DNA of 64,000 nucleotides from Coprinus comatus (lineage: Eukaryota > Basidiomycota > Agaricomycetes > Agaricales > Agaricaceae): positions 434,001 through 498,000 of the forward strand of contig JAWPGT010000016.1 of the NCBI GenBank assembly GCA_034638255.1. Reading direction: 5' to 3'. A model generated the notes under the pieces. It made no database searches. It was not told the origin of the DNA and worked only from the letters and a program-made list of their open reading frames with translations. Both the position numbers and the translations under genes were made by a program. Below, piece by piece: positions 35,500-46,986 of the stretch (position 1 is its first letter; every line of letters starts with the position of its first letter).

Positions 35500-37780
35500 A
35501 CTAGTCATTTAGTAAGCTTGATGGTATCTGAGCGGAGCCGCCGTATCGCGCACCCGAGTGTCTGTCTGAGTCCACTTTACTAGCCAAGGCATGAAATTGG
35601 GATTCATGGGATTGATACTCGGATATAATATAAATTTAAACGACAGGATTCCAACTCCTACCACTGTTAACCTTCAGGTGTAGGTGAAGTTTGTTTCTGT
35701 AGCTTCCTTGTCGTAATACCCCCAAACCAAGAACCTTACAACCTCGGATGCAACCAGGATGCAACCATTGTCTGCAGTGGCACCCCACGCCCCATGGTAT
35801 AATTTGGCCGCTGACATTGGGATATTGATCTCAACTTCGGATGCGATAGTACTGCTAGGTGTTCAAGACATTTGTGGATCGGGAAGAACACATGGACTCA
35901 GTATTTAGTATATATTTACAGCTTTCATTATGTACTGATTCTCTTTACTGTCGCTAAGTCCATCTCATGACATATTGAGAACAGCAACATCATTACAATT
36001 TGGGAGAGATCATATGGTATGTTTCCCTGTTATCCATGGAAGCATCAGGTTGGAGCAGTAAATCTTTGATGACGCTGAGATAGAGAAGGGAGAATCATCA
36101 GTGCTTCGGATTGCCGCTATCACCGAGTCTTAAACAGATTTGAGATGGTAATACTTATCAGGTACTTAGAGTGGTATTACTGTTCTGATAGATAAATATC
36201 ACCTATGTACCGCCGGGTTCACCTTGCATAAAAGATTATTTGTCACCCTATGGACCGCGTACTAATAGCAGTGTCTGGCGGCGATACCATTCTATACCTC
36301 CAGCCTAAAAATACGGCAAATGGCAGCACTCCGTTCAACGTTCAAGACAGTTTCTGACCACTGGTAGATCAGTGAATCAGCTGATACCTGTCGAGCACTC
36401 GCATAATAGTGAACACACGACATGAGTTACTACTAGACATAAGCTAACAAAGGCTCTCGGCAATCAGATATTGATCATTTCTGAGTCCACCAGTGAGCAC
36501 TCGGGAATCACTGGCATTTGCCGTCACCAAAAACTTGAGTGAGTATCTTCAGAGTCACTCCAATGTGTCACTCGGTAATCACTGGCACACTCGGCACATC
36601 ACTTATTTCCGGAGCAGCAAAACTGTTCATAATACGGCACCCTACGGCACTATTTTTTTACAGTACCTTGTTGACAACCACCCACCAACATTTGTTGACT
36701 TCACCATGTCCGATGCCGTCTCTGCCACTTGGAGGTAACCATTCCTCATACACATAGACGGAATTCCATTCCAAAGTTTGATGTTGATACAAATTTTTCG
36801 ATGGTCGGTAGTGGGGATTGAAGGAGAAATTTACTGATGTTGTACTGACAGGAATATCAACCGTCAAACGCCAATTGAAGACTCATTCTAAAGAGATTAC
36901 TATCTTTTGAATTTTTCCGAGCGTATGAAGTACCACGTCGTATAATATCATTGATGGTGATTACGTTTAGTAACACCAAGCCCTGAAACAGGTGGCGACT
37001 GGATATCCGACGAGTTCGTAGTACTAGTTTTCTCTTCCTGCTTATCCCATCGAAAACTGTTAGTAAGAGGCTGCGGAATCAATTATCTACTGGTGAATAT
37101 CTACATTTCTCGTTGATACCTAAGTATGATCGCGCGTAGTACTTTTGAAACTAGCAGTAAGGAGTGGGTTCTAGTAATAAACTAACTGCCATGAGAAAAA
37201 TCAAGTGGATCTGTTATGGAATCAACGATGGGGCGCTTTTCTCATTGAAATCTATGAGTGGATCATAGCATTGGAGGATCAATCGTGTTACACCGAAAGA
37301 AACTTGTGCCTTTCTCTTTGAAGCCATTAGAGTGGATCGTCCTGGGATCATCTCAAGAAATAAATGGTCTACACATTTATTACTCGGAACCGCCAAGATT
37401 TATCACCAACTCCCCTGACTACGGTTTGTTTATGTCCGGATCCTAGCCACACGGTGTTTTGCCATCAATCGGACATTGCCATTATGCTGATCCTAAGTCT
37501 TTCACATTTTTCTGCGTTTCAACATTCTCAACGTCACCTTTGTGATATGTAGCCATATGGCCTTTGTGGAGGCTGTTAGAATACATATAGTTTTTGGACA
37601 CCAAATGTCATCAGCATATATTTGTTACTCATGGGAATTGATGTCTCCATGTATCAAGATTCAAAAACTTGAAGTCAGCCGAAAAGTTGGTTTACATGCA
37701 CACATTTCTATGTATTATTTTTAGTGAGTATTGAGAATTGCCTTTAGCAGCGTTTCCGTAAATATCTGGCTGTAGGACAG
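35500..37780. other. intergenic between rvt and P450-3
   Basis: No supported gene. The region around 37360-37440 is similar, on the opposite strand, to about 52870-52960 upstream of P450-4 (both contain ACTCGGAACCGCC and TGACTACGG), so it belongs to the inverted duplication. One GGAGTGACTC word is present in reverse at 36552-36561. Confidence 0.55.
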
Positions 37781-37787
37781 TATATAT
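37781..37787 (+). promoter_or_regulatory. TATA box of P450-3
   Basis: TATATAT within CAGTATATATGG, 55 bp before the ATG. The same word precedes P450-4. Confidence 0.55.
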
Positions 37788-37835
37788 GGCGGGTAGTTTT
37801 GTCCATTCTTTCTTCAGAACAGCATGTTTACACAA

Positions 37836-40079
37836 ATGAGCTCCTTCGACCTTTGCATCGGTGCTTCTGCTCTCGCAGTTGCCATCTACGTTTACCAAAG
37901 GAGGTCAAGAAGTAAATATTCGTCGTTACCACTTCCCCCCGGTCCCAAAGGCTACCCAATTATTGGAAACCTACTCGAGATGCCTACCGAATTCGAGTGG
38001 CAAACATATCACAAGTGGTCTCAAGATCTCGGTATGTCTTTTACTTTTACAACCTCTTTCATTGTCAGAGTAAATGTTGAACGGAGGACATCTCTACACA
38101 GGCACGGACATTCTGCACGTAAATGCTGCCGGAACAGATCTCATTGTCTTGGATTCAGCCGAAGCAGTCACCGATCTTTTGGAGCGCAGGTCCTCCAGAT
38201 ATTCTGACAGGTATGTGGATGCATGATGGACTTTACCTTTAGTTCATGAAGTAACCGAAATCTATCTTTGTGTAGGGCGAGAATGCCAATGATTAGTAAG
38301 TCTATTTTTATCAATTACTTTGTACTCTCGGCTGACAACCTTTGTGTCCAGATGAATTGGTATGTGCATATGTAGTTCTTGGTTTTTATTTCTAATCATT
38401 AAATCAAATTCGATGAATACAGATGCACTGGTTTGTCATTTTTCTTGTTTGCTATGAGGTAGTTCTTGCTCAATAGACATTGTAACAGGGGCTTCAATAT
38501 GGGTTTCATGCCTTACGGTGAATACTGGTATGTAGATCACATCGAAAAACGTACGCTCTCGAACGATTGTTGACGAAACAATCACAGGAGCAAGCATCGT
38601 AGACTGATGCACGATCTCCTCCACCCTACGGCTGCTATGAAATTCCGACCACTCGAACTTCAAGCAACCCACAATCTCCTACTCAAACTACTCGATAACC
38701 CCGAAAATGTCATCGAAACTGTTCGCTAGTTTGTCTTTCCGTTCCCCCTATAGAGATCTGTTTTCTTATACAGCTGAATTTTTCTAGTATGGCTGGTGAA
38801 ACTATTCTATCAGTCGCTTATGGCTTGAACATCAAAAAAGAAAATGATCCATATATCGAAACTTCAAAGAAAGCAGTCCATTCCCTCGCAATTGCAGCTG
38901 TTCCAGGTACTTTCTTGGTTGACATGTTCCCCATCATGAAGTACATCCCCGAATGGATGCCTGGTGCTGGATTCCAGAAAAAGGCAAAAGCATGGACCGT
39001 CCTTTCTCAAAGTATGGTTAACAGTCCATTCGAGGCTGCGAAGCGTGAAATTGTGAATTTATCTTCTTTTGTTTTTTCCAAGTCAAACGGCTGACATCAT
39101 ACACGTGATGCTATTTAGAGCGAGGGCACAGCTAAACCTTCCTTTACTTCTTACGGCCTGGAGAAAGCTAGAGATGGCAAGAGGAAGGAAGGTGACGCTT
39201 ATCAAGAACCTGTCATTCGTGGAAGCGCCGCTACCATGTACACCGGTAAATTCAATCGTTTAACGGCAATTCGAAATGGTATACTAATTAAAACATCATC
39301 TTAGCTGGCTCCGATACCACTGTCTCCGTCATTTCATCATGCATCCTAGGATTATTGGAACACCCCGAGATTTTAAAGAAAGCACAAGCCGAATTAGATC
39401 GTGTAGTCAAACCTGGTTTCCTCCCTGAATTCGATGATATGGAATCAACACCTTATCTCACTGCTTTGACTATGGAAACTCTTCGATGGAGAGATGTTCT
39501 TCCTATTGGTATGTTGTTCTTAGACTCACCATCTGAATGACTCAATTGACTTGATTCCCTTCTAGCCATTCCTCGATACCTCCAAGAAGACGATGAATAC
39601 AAGGGTTACCGAATTCCAAAAGGATCAATTGTCATTCCTAATGCTTGGGCTTTATTACATGACGAAAGTGTTTATCCCGAACCTTTCGAATTCAAACCTG
39701 AAAGGTTCTTAACTCCTGATGGTCAACTCGACAAGAACGTTCGTGATCCAAGTTTCGCTTGTTTCGGTTTCGGTCGTCGGTAAGTCTTCCCTTCTTTCCT
39801 CTATTTCTGTGGGGGTCCAAACCCTGACATACCTCTACCAATAGTATCTGCCCAGGACGATATATGGCATTCTCAGCAGTCTGGATAGCACTTGCTTCCA
39901 TGATTTACTGTTTCGACATCACGAAACCGGTAGACGAAGATGGGAACGTTATCGAACCTAATCATGAATACGTTTCTGCACTCATTGTTTTCCCTAAACC
40001 TTTCAAAACTTCATTCAAACCTAGATCTGAAATGCATGCTCAGAGTATTCGAAATGCTCATGCTTTCTCAGAGGATTAA
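37836..40079 (+). CDS. cytochrome P450 (P450-3), 12 exons, 521 aa, intact
   Basis: Membrane-anchored monooxygenase. Exons: 37836-38031, 38102-38210, 38276-38295, 38352-38359, 38423-38430, 38489-38527, 38588-38728, 38788-39052, 39119-39245, 39305-39508, 39566-39779, 39845-40079. All phases agree, giving 522 codons including stop. Exons 4 and 5 are only 8 nt long; joined they read PMINELMHWGFNMGFMPYGE. N-terminal helix GASALAVAIYVYQ, hinge LPLPPGPKGYPIIGN, C-helix YWSKHRRLMH, MAGETILSVAYG, oxygen-binding AGSDTT, ExxR as ETLR, PERF as KPERF, heme loop FGFGRRICPGR with cysteine near 446. Start chosen at MSSFDL because P450-4 and P450-5 begin at the matching place; an ATG four codons upstream is less likely. 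Substrate unknown. It is the only one of the three paralogues with no frame break. Confidence 0.9.
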
Positions 40080-41842
40080 TTTGAGAACTTTCTTTTTCAC
40101 GTTTCCTTTTTTTTTTTTGAATCATTGTTTATGTTAAGTAGATCTCGTTATCTAGCTTCCTGGTACGTTTTAATGTTAATGTGTATAATAACGATTCAAT
40201 ACAAATTTTCTTCATTTTTATCACAATTTTTAACTTTGCGATAGATGATTTTAAGTGACTCAAATTTCGTGACATGGTATCGGATTGAGCGTTTATTTTC
40301 TTATACACAATACCATTCCCATTGGACAATAGGAATACACCACTATAATATCCCCATCTGCAGACTACATACCACCAATCAGAAAAATCCCAAAAAGAAT
40401 TCACATCCACGAAACTACAAACTTGAGATATCAGAATTCAGAATCAGAATCAGAACAACACAAAAGAAAAAGACAAACAGAATTCAAAGTGGGTCGAGAG
40501 GAATTTTCGTTCGTTCGTTCTTCGTAACAAAATGGAAACTCACTCAGATCACTGAACCGGAGACCTAAATGTTCAACATCCAACCCATTGATAACTCCAA
40601 CACCGAACCGAATAACACCCACAACACCCACAAAAGCGACACTCTCTAGTTATAATTGGCATAACACATGTGTACTAGTAGTACTCATCCACATAAACAT
40701 TTTAGATCTAGGTCCAGAGGGAGAGATTGTAACTGGTGGCACTCGCCTATCACAATACACTAATATACATAAATACAATTACAGAGACAATAAGTACATT
40801 CAGTGGAGTAACATGTTAACTACTGTCAATGTCAATCTTAAGAAGGTACAGTTTTATACAACTCAATAAGGCCTAAGACTCAAGCGCTCAAGCTCAAGCA
40901 GGACCTCAAGCGATTTAATCGGAACTAAAAGTAGGAACCCAACAACTTGAATCAATCATAGTATCACTCTATTGATATCGGACGACAAATAAAGCCTGAC
41001 GACAAAACATCCTTGATACAACCGGAACTTGCCTATGGTATATGACGATGACGATATCAATATAAACCCTCCAGGGGTAAGAAGCCCCACTTCTTTGATC
41101 CGTGCGACTGTCGTAAGAGGTAGTAAGTACATATATAACTATTGCTGTCTATGTATACACAGTTTACTTATGGACTTTCTGTACGGGGGTAAATACTAGT
41201 AAAGAGTAGAGTGAATAAGTTAGGAAAATTGATCTACATAACAACAAGGTACTTGGGGTTATGATCATTCATCATCCATTATCCATCATCGCATCCTTTT
41301 CTTTTCTTCCTTTCTACTTACATAGGAACGTAAAAGAAAAACCCAAATTACCAAACTCCATTCGACATTTTTGGAGCGACTTCCGAGTCTAAAGCGTAAC
41401 CAATCACATCTCTCAACAACTCAGACCCAGTTCTCCGAGTATACCGGACCATAAACCATGAGGCTTTTAGCGCCACATAAACATCACGGTGCTACTACTA
41501 CCCCAGTAAACCTAATACCCAAAACTCAAAACCCAAAACTCCCAAGTATCCTAGTACTTGTGAGAGTAATTAATAATTAATAAACGCTAAAAATAACTAC
41601 TATCTGAGCACGCAACTCAGTACAAGTACTCCGCCACAACCCTTCGACTCAGATCTCCTAATCAGAATTCCCTCAAAATTTACTCGTCCCCTCTCAAAAA
41701 TACATACATATGCATGCCTTTGTCACCCCACACAAGATACAATATTCTCGTTTAACTCTCAATATCTATATTTATTATTAGTATTTATTTATCATAATTG
41801 CGCTCATCCCCCTTCAAAGTTCATAACTCCCGGCTAAACCTT
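40080..41842. other. intergenic between P450-3 and MFS transporter ends
   Basis: About 1.8 kb between two convergent genes. No gene supported. Homology with the P450-4 locus stops close to the P450-3 stop codon. Confidence 0.55.
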
Positions 41843-44800
41843 TTATCTAACACTCTGTCTTGATTTTAACACCGGCATCGGCATTGGAATTTTCACTTCC
41901 ACTTGTTGCACCCTCTCCAAATCCAAATCTAAATCCAAATCTTTTCCTTTCATTTTCACTTCCGCCAAAGCCTTCGTGTTTGTGTTAACCAAAGCAACAG
42001 CAGAAGCTTCAAACAACCCTCTAGAGAATTTACTTCTTTTTCTTATGGCTGGTCCATAACGAAAAAGTACCTATAATAAAATAATGAAGTAAGTAAATGG
42101 TCAGAATATGATCTATCTCCATGGAGGCAGAGTAGCAATAAGAGGAGAAGGAAAAAGAGAATGGGGGAGGAGAAGAGAAGGGGAAGAGGAGAAGAAGAAG
42201 AAGAAGAGAAGAAGAAGAAGAAGAAGAAAAGAAGTAATATATCCGAAGTAATATATCCATGAGAAAAAGAAGAAGAAGAAAGAAAGAACGTACAAAAGGA
42301 ATAGGAATCATCAAAACCGCTAAACATCCAAAAAGAGTATTGGCCCATTTATAATCTAAAGCATCATACATCTGTGTCGTAAACAACGGAAAAGCCGTCG
42401 CACTTAAATTACCTACATAGTTATTGGTTATTAATTAATATTCTTCTTCTTCAAAATTAAGTGTGTCGTTAATAAACAACTTACGTGCTAAACTTTGTCC
42501 GGCTAATGCGGATGATGCAAATGGACCGTAACTAATGCATAGGAATTATAAAGTTGTTAAGTTCATCCTTTACCAGGGTTGAAAACAAAACAAAAAAACA
42601 TCACTTACCAATCTGCCAAGTAAGAAAACACAGCAAGATACACAACGAACATAGCCCATATAAACAACTAAACATTATCCATTAAACAAATCAAAATCAA
42701 AAAAAAATTCATAACCGAAACATCGCCAATCAAAAATAAAAGAAACTCACAGTAATCCCAAAAGTCAAAGCATACCAAGGTACCTGTGGTAACGCACTCC
42801 ATGCATATATAAACATAGCTATCGGTAAAAGAAACGCCGCTCCACATGCACAATATAACCGTGCTTCTGGTCCTCTTGTTGGATGATACTTCCTATAATG
42901 ATTGAAATAAGTTATCGGTATCGGGATATTGTGAAAATAAGAATTGAGATCGAGATTTTAAGATTAATTGGTAGATTAAGTTTTTGTGGAGAGGATATGA
43001 AACGTTGAGTATGGATATTTGTAAAAAAAAACGTACTTGTATAAATATTCTTGATAGAAATTCGTCACAAAACCGAGAACCGAACCGATACTAACCGATT
43101 TGTAGAAAAGTATGAGTAAAAAATGAGTTGATGTAATAGTAATAGGGAGATATACTTACAACATAGTTAAGAAAACAAGTCCGATTTGACCTTGATTGAA
43201 TCCTTGTAAAGTACGAAAAATTGCAGCGATGGATCTAGAGTAAAGTATGTATTAGAAACGTGTGTTAAAGTGCATATACGGATCTTACTGAATCATGCAA
43301 TATGTAACACCCCATGCAAAGCCGATCCATAACTACAAAGAGGTAAGGAAGTCGACATTTTTTTCGAAGGAAAAAGGGAGTCAAAAATCGAACATAGGAC
43401 GTACACTGAAACTCGCAACAATCGATTCTGTGAACAACAAATCTAAAGAAATCACAAGAAACGTTAGTTCACTCCAAACACAATCGGGAATCGGGGAGAA
43501 CACAAACTTACGTATAGGTCTAGTACAACTCATCCAAATCAAAGTCTTCAAACTCAACCTCTCATCTTCAACTCTAGCTCTATACCTCTTATCACCTGTT
43601 TTCTTCCTTAACCTCTTAGCCATTCTCGTTAACAACACCGTCGATCTTGTTTCTCGAAGTAATATCGGAAGTAATATGAGATAAAGTCCTGCTACCCTAT
43701 TAAAAAACCAAACAAAAATCATCGATATTAGTAAAGAACATATATTCATGTTCTTGAGGAAAAAAAAATGAACCGAAAGTACTCACATTAATTGAATCCA
43801 TTGAATCCAGCGCCACCCTAACCTCGGATTCATTTCCACCCAACCAGCAATAGCTGGACCAATACCATTCCCACCTAACGCCGCTACCGAAAAAAGTGCC
43901 ATCGGAAGTCCACGTCTAACATTCAAAAAGAGTTAAGAAAAATAAAAAGGTACGCATGAAACATAATAAATAACGTAAAAATAATCACTTACTCTGAAGG
44001 TGCCCAAATATCAGCAATAGTACCGCCGACCATAGTAGCTCCAGTAGATCCAAATGATCCTTGTAAGAATCTAGCTACCAGTACAGTTCGAATATTGTTT
44101 GCTCTACAAAAGAATTAGCGCATACATTCAATAATTTTTACATTGAACTCGAGAGAGAGAGAAAGAAAAAACTTACTCACGTTGCAATAACAAAATACAT
44201 CGCAGTAAAACCAATACCAGATCCAATATAAAGTGGTTGTCTCCCAAATTCTTCAGAAAATGAAGCAGTTACTAATGGAACTATACCAAAACCAAAAGCA
44301 TAAACGCTTAATCCTATTGTTGCTTGAAATGGAGTACAGTTTAGTGTACGAATCATGGATGGGAATCCCATGTTGTATGAGGCTGCTGTACATGCTATAT
44401 GCTATATTGTTGTTATTGTTGTGAAAATTAATGAAATGGGAAGAGAAGGAAGAAAAAGAATGATGTAACGTACAAGTGATAAGAGTTGAGAAACAAGCTA
44501 TACCTGTTATCAACCATTTTGTAGTTTTTGAAAAGTTGGCTGGGTTTCTAGGATCGTTAGGTTCGAAATCAACCTATTAATTAAAACCCATTAATAATAT
44601 TTCTAAGAATAATAAGAAAAGAATAAAAAGGAAAAGAAAACATACGTAAATCCGACCTTTAGATCCAACAGAAACAGATTCAATCGTCCCAGTCCCAGTC
44701 TTCTTCTTCTTCTTCTTCAACTTATTCCTCTTCTCACCACCTTTTCCTTTCCTACCACTCTCCAAATCCAAATTCAAATCCAACTCGGCATCCACATCGG

Positions 44801-45892
44801 CATTCACATCAACTTCAATACCGGTGTTAACACGACTAGCAAACGAAACATCACTAATTGTCATACTACCCATACCCAACTTCTTCAAATCTACAACAGA
44901 ACCTTCATCCTCTCTTTCATCGTCATCATCATATTTTGGAATTCCAACGTCATATCCGATAAGACTTAACCTAAATGTATGAGCTGCCATTTCATCTATT
45001 GCTTGTACGAATACTGGATCTTCTAATGCATAGCTGATATCAACGTCCAAGTTATGTGTATTGAGGTTATGATTGTTCTTTTTGGATTTGGATCGAGTAT
45101 TTGACTTGGATTTGGACTTGGACTTGGATTTATTCGGTTTTTTGGTTGAATGTGAATGTGAATGTGAATGAGAATGAGAATGTGAGTGTGAGTGTGAGTG
45201 TGAATGTGGGTGCGGGTGCGGGTGCGAGTGTGAATGAGAATGTGGGTGCGGGTACGGGTGCGAGTGTGAATGAGAATGCGAATGTGAATGTGAATTCGAG
45301 TATGATTGAGAATAAGGATGATAATATGTCCGATAATAAGAACGAGGATTCACCCTACCATTACTACGTCTCCTTTCAACAATAACATCCGAATCAAAAC
45401 TCAAATCCTCCGTCTCAACAGAAACAGAATAAACACTACCAGAACTTTCACTATCATCATCATCATCGTCATCATCATTTGTAGTAGTCTCACTACTATT
45501 CGAACGAAGGGAAAACGAATCAAATCGAAGAAGCCTGCTAAGTCGATAAGTATATCGAGACATATCTTCAATCGCTCGAATGAATGCAGATTCTTGTCCT
45601 AGTCCTAGAGTCGTGTTATTAACATTATTGATGTTGGTGTTAATGTTGCGTTATTGTTGGTGGTTGAGTTTCCAGTAATGGGATTGCGATTGGAGGTAGT
45701 TGTATTTGCAGCTGTGGTTGTAGTGCCTATTCTTCTTGTCCCAGTCCCAACCCTAGTTCCACCACGATTATTACGATTATAGTTATGGTTGTGGGTAGGG
45801 TTGTGGTTGTAATTGCGGCGTGGATTTGGCCTGATATCCGACAAATCGATTTCTTCGAAATCTTCATAAGGTTCTGTATGCCAGGGAGGCAT
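41843..45892 (-). CDS. MFS transporter with long Ser/His-rich N-terminal region
   Basis: Major facilitator superfamily drug:H+ antiporter-type transporter, expected in a membrane and moving small molecules outward. Exons run from 45892 (or an inner ATG at 45563) to a stop at 41843. The soluble N-terminal part is very long: an Asn/Thr-rich piece, an acidic run, about 50 residues of alternating Ser/His/Pro, a Lys/Ser run, then a normal cytosolic segment. The transporter proper starts at FEPNDPRNPANFSKTTKWL and continues MGFPSMIRTLNCTPFQA, SVYAFGFGIVPL, SEEFGRQPLYIGSG, ARFLQGSFGSTGATMVGGT, GGNGIGPAIAGW, and a loop ending RVEDERLSLKTLIWMSC; later helices include TLFGCLAVLMIPIPF. The C-tail is rich in K, D and L and ends LKSRQSVR. 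The frame changes near 45660 between the first segment and the rest, by indel or start choice. It sits inside the inverted P450 pair. Confidence 0.75.
42138..42290. repeat. purine-rich GAA tract inside an MFS intron
   Basis: Almost pure A/G on the plus strand (pyrimidine on the coding strand), including a long (GAA)n run. Next to it is a 14-bp direct repeat GAAGTAATATATCC at 42231-42244 and 42245-42258. It lies in the intron after the exon ending IPF. Confidence 0.75.
45145..45300 (-). repeat. coding hexanucleotide-like repeat, Ser-His/Pro-His
   Basis: Imperfect array of 6-base units (plus strand GAATGT/GAGTGT/GGGTGC type) that encodes about 50 residues of alternating Ser-His and Pro-His in the MFS N-terminal region. 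Confidence 0.85.
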
Positions 45893-46986
45893 GATTGAAA
45901 CCAGGAAGAGGAGGGCGGTAGAACCTAGCGAATGTGGAGAAAGGGGGGAAGAGAAAGAGTGAAGGACAGAAGAAAGTATATCTGAAAAGTAAAAAAGAGA
46001 TTATTACGGAAAAACTGTCGGCTATGACTCTTGAAACAACAAATGAATGATACGAATTCTTGTTCAAGTAATCCCTTCCACGGCCGTAGAGAATCTCGGA
46101 GAACGATTGAAATTAGAACAGGTATATCATCCGGAAACAGGAAACCTGTATTCTTGAAATAGGTTAAATGTCAGACTGTCCGAGGTTGATTTGAAGTGAC
46201 ATTTACGTTGATTGAAAAGTCATTTGACAATACACCTTTGAGTTTCTAGGCATTTGTGGACGTGAAATAAAGTACTAGTGTCGTCCATGTCCGCACAGAC
46301 ACGTCCACGACAGTCCAAAAAAGCTACAGGGGTCCGGAACACAATGCATTAAAGTTCTATTTTTGTCTCATAAGACACGGCCGTGAATCCGTTCCAATGA
46401 GAGCACAGAGACACGAGGTTAGAAATATGTTCAACAGGAAGGTGTGCCGAAGGCAGAGTCGACATTGGCATTCATGCATAGCATAATTGATCACGGCCGA
46501 GCGGACGGTTTTGGATAAAAGACTCCTTGATTTGAAATGAAGCGGGGAAGTACGACCCGATGACAAAATCACTACTTCTTCATCACCTACGAGATATCTC
46601 ATAATTGATGACGAACGGTGCAGAAATAACAACAAAAAAACAAATAACAAACCATTAACCGAAGACCACCAAGGGTCTAGACAATTGGCAAGGGTCTAGA
46701 CAATTGGTGGTATCACATGACGCTTGATTAGTCATGAAAACCAATCATAGAGTTTGTTCATGTTTGGATTATGGTCCTTTGTCCTTGAGATTGAACCAAT
46801 TGCTGTCTCTCTTAGACGCCCCCCTAAACACACACAACCTTTTGCGATACCAACCACCTCTCTTCCCCTATATTTTTCATCATCTACTACCACCAATTGT
46901 TCAAACGCGAATTAAACCCTCCCAACAACAATAAACTCGAAACCCGAGTCACGAAAACAACGAAAACGAAAGGACTACGAAAAAAA
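45893..46986. other. divergent intergenic region between MFS gene and nuclear-type gene
   Basis: A shared upstream region for two divergently oriented genes. It holds a perfect 19-bp tandem repeat at 46670-46707 and otherwise no coding signal. Confidence 0.55.
46670..46707. repeat. perfect 19-bp tandem repeat, two units
   Basis: CAAGGGTCTAGACAATTGG occurs twice back to back. The unit has palindromic TCTAGA and CAATTG cores and lies about 280 bp before the nuclear-type gene. Confidence 0.8.

Noticed and set aside
42030..42386. 118-codon minus-strand frame rich in Leu/Phe/Ser
   Set aside because: It is mostly the translation of the GAA/TTC tract of an MFS intron; only its beginning is a real exon.
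45101..45385. 94-codon plus-strand frame rich in Asn/Val
   Set aside because: Antisense shadow of the Ser-His repeat.
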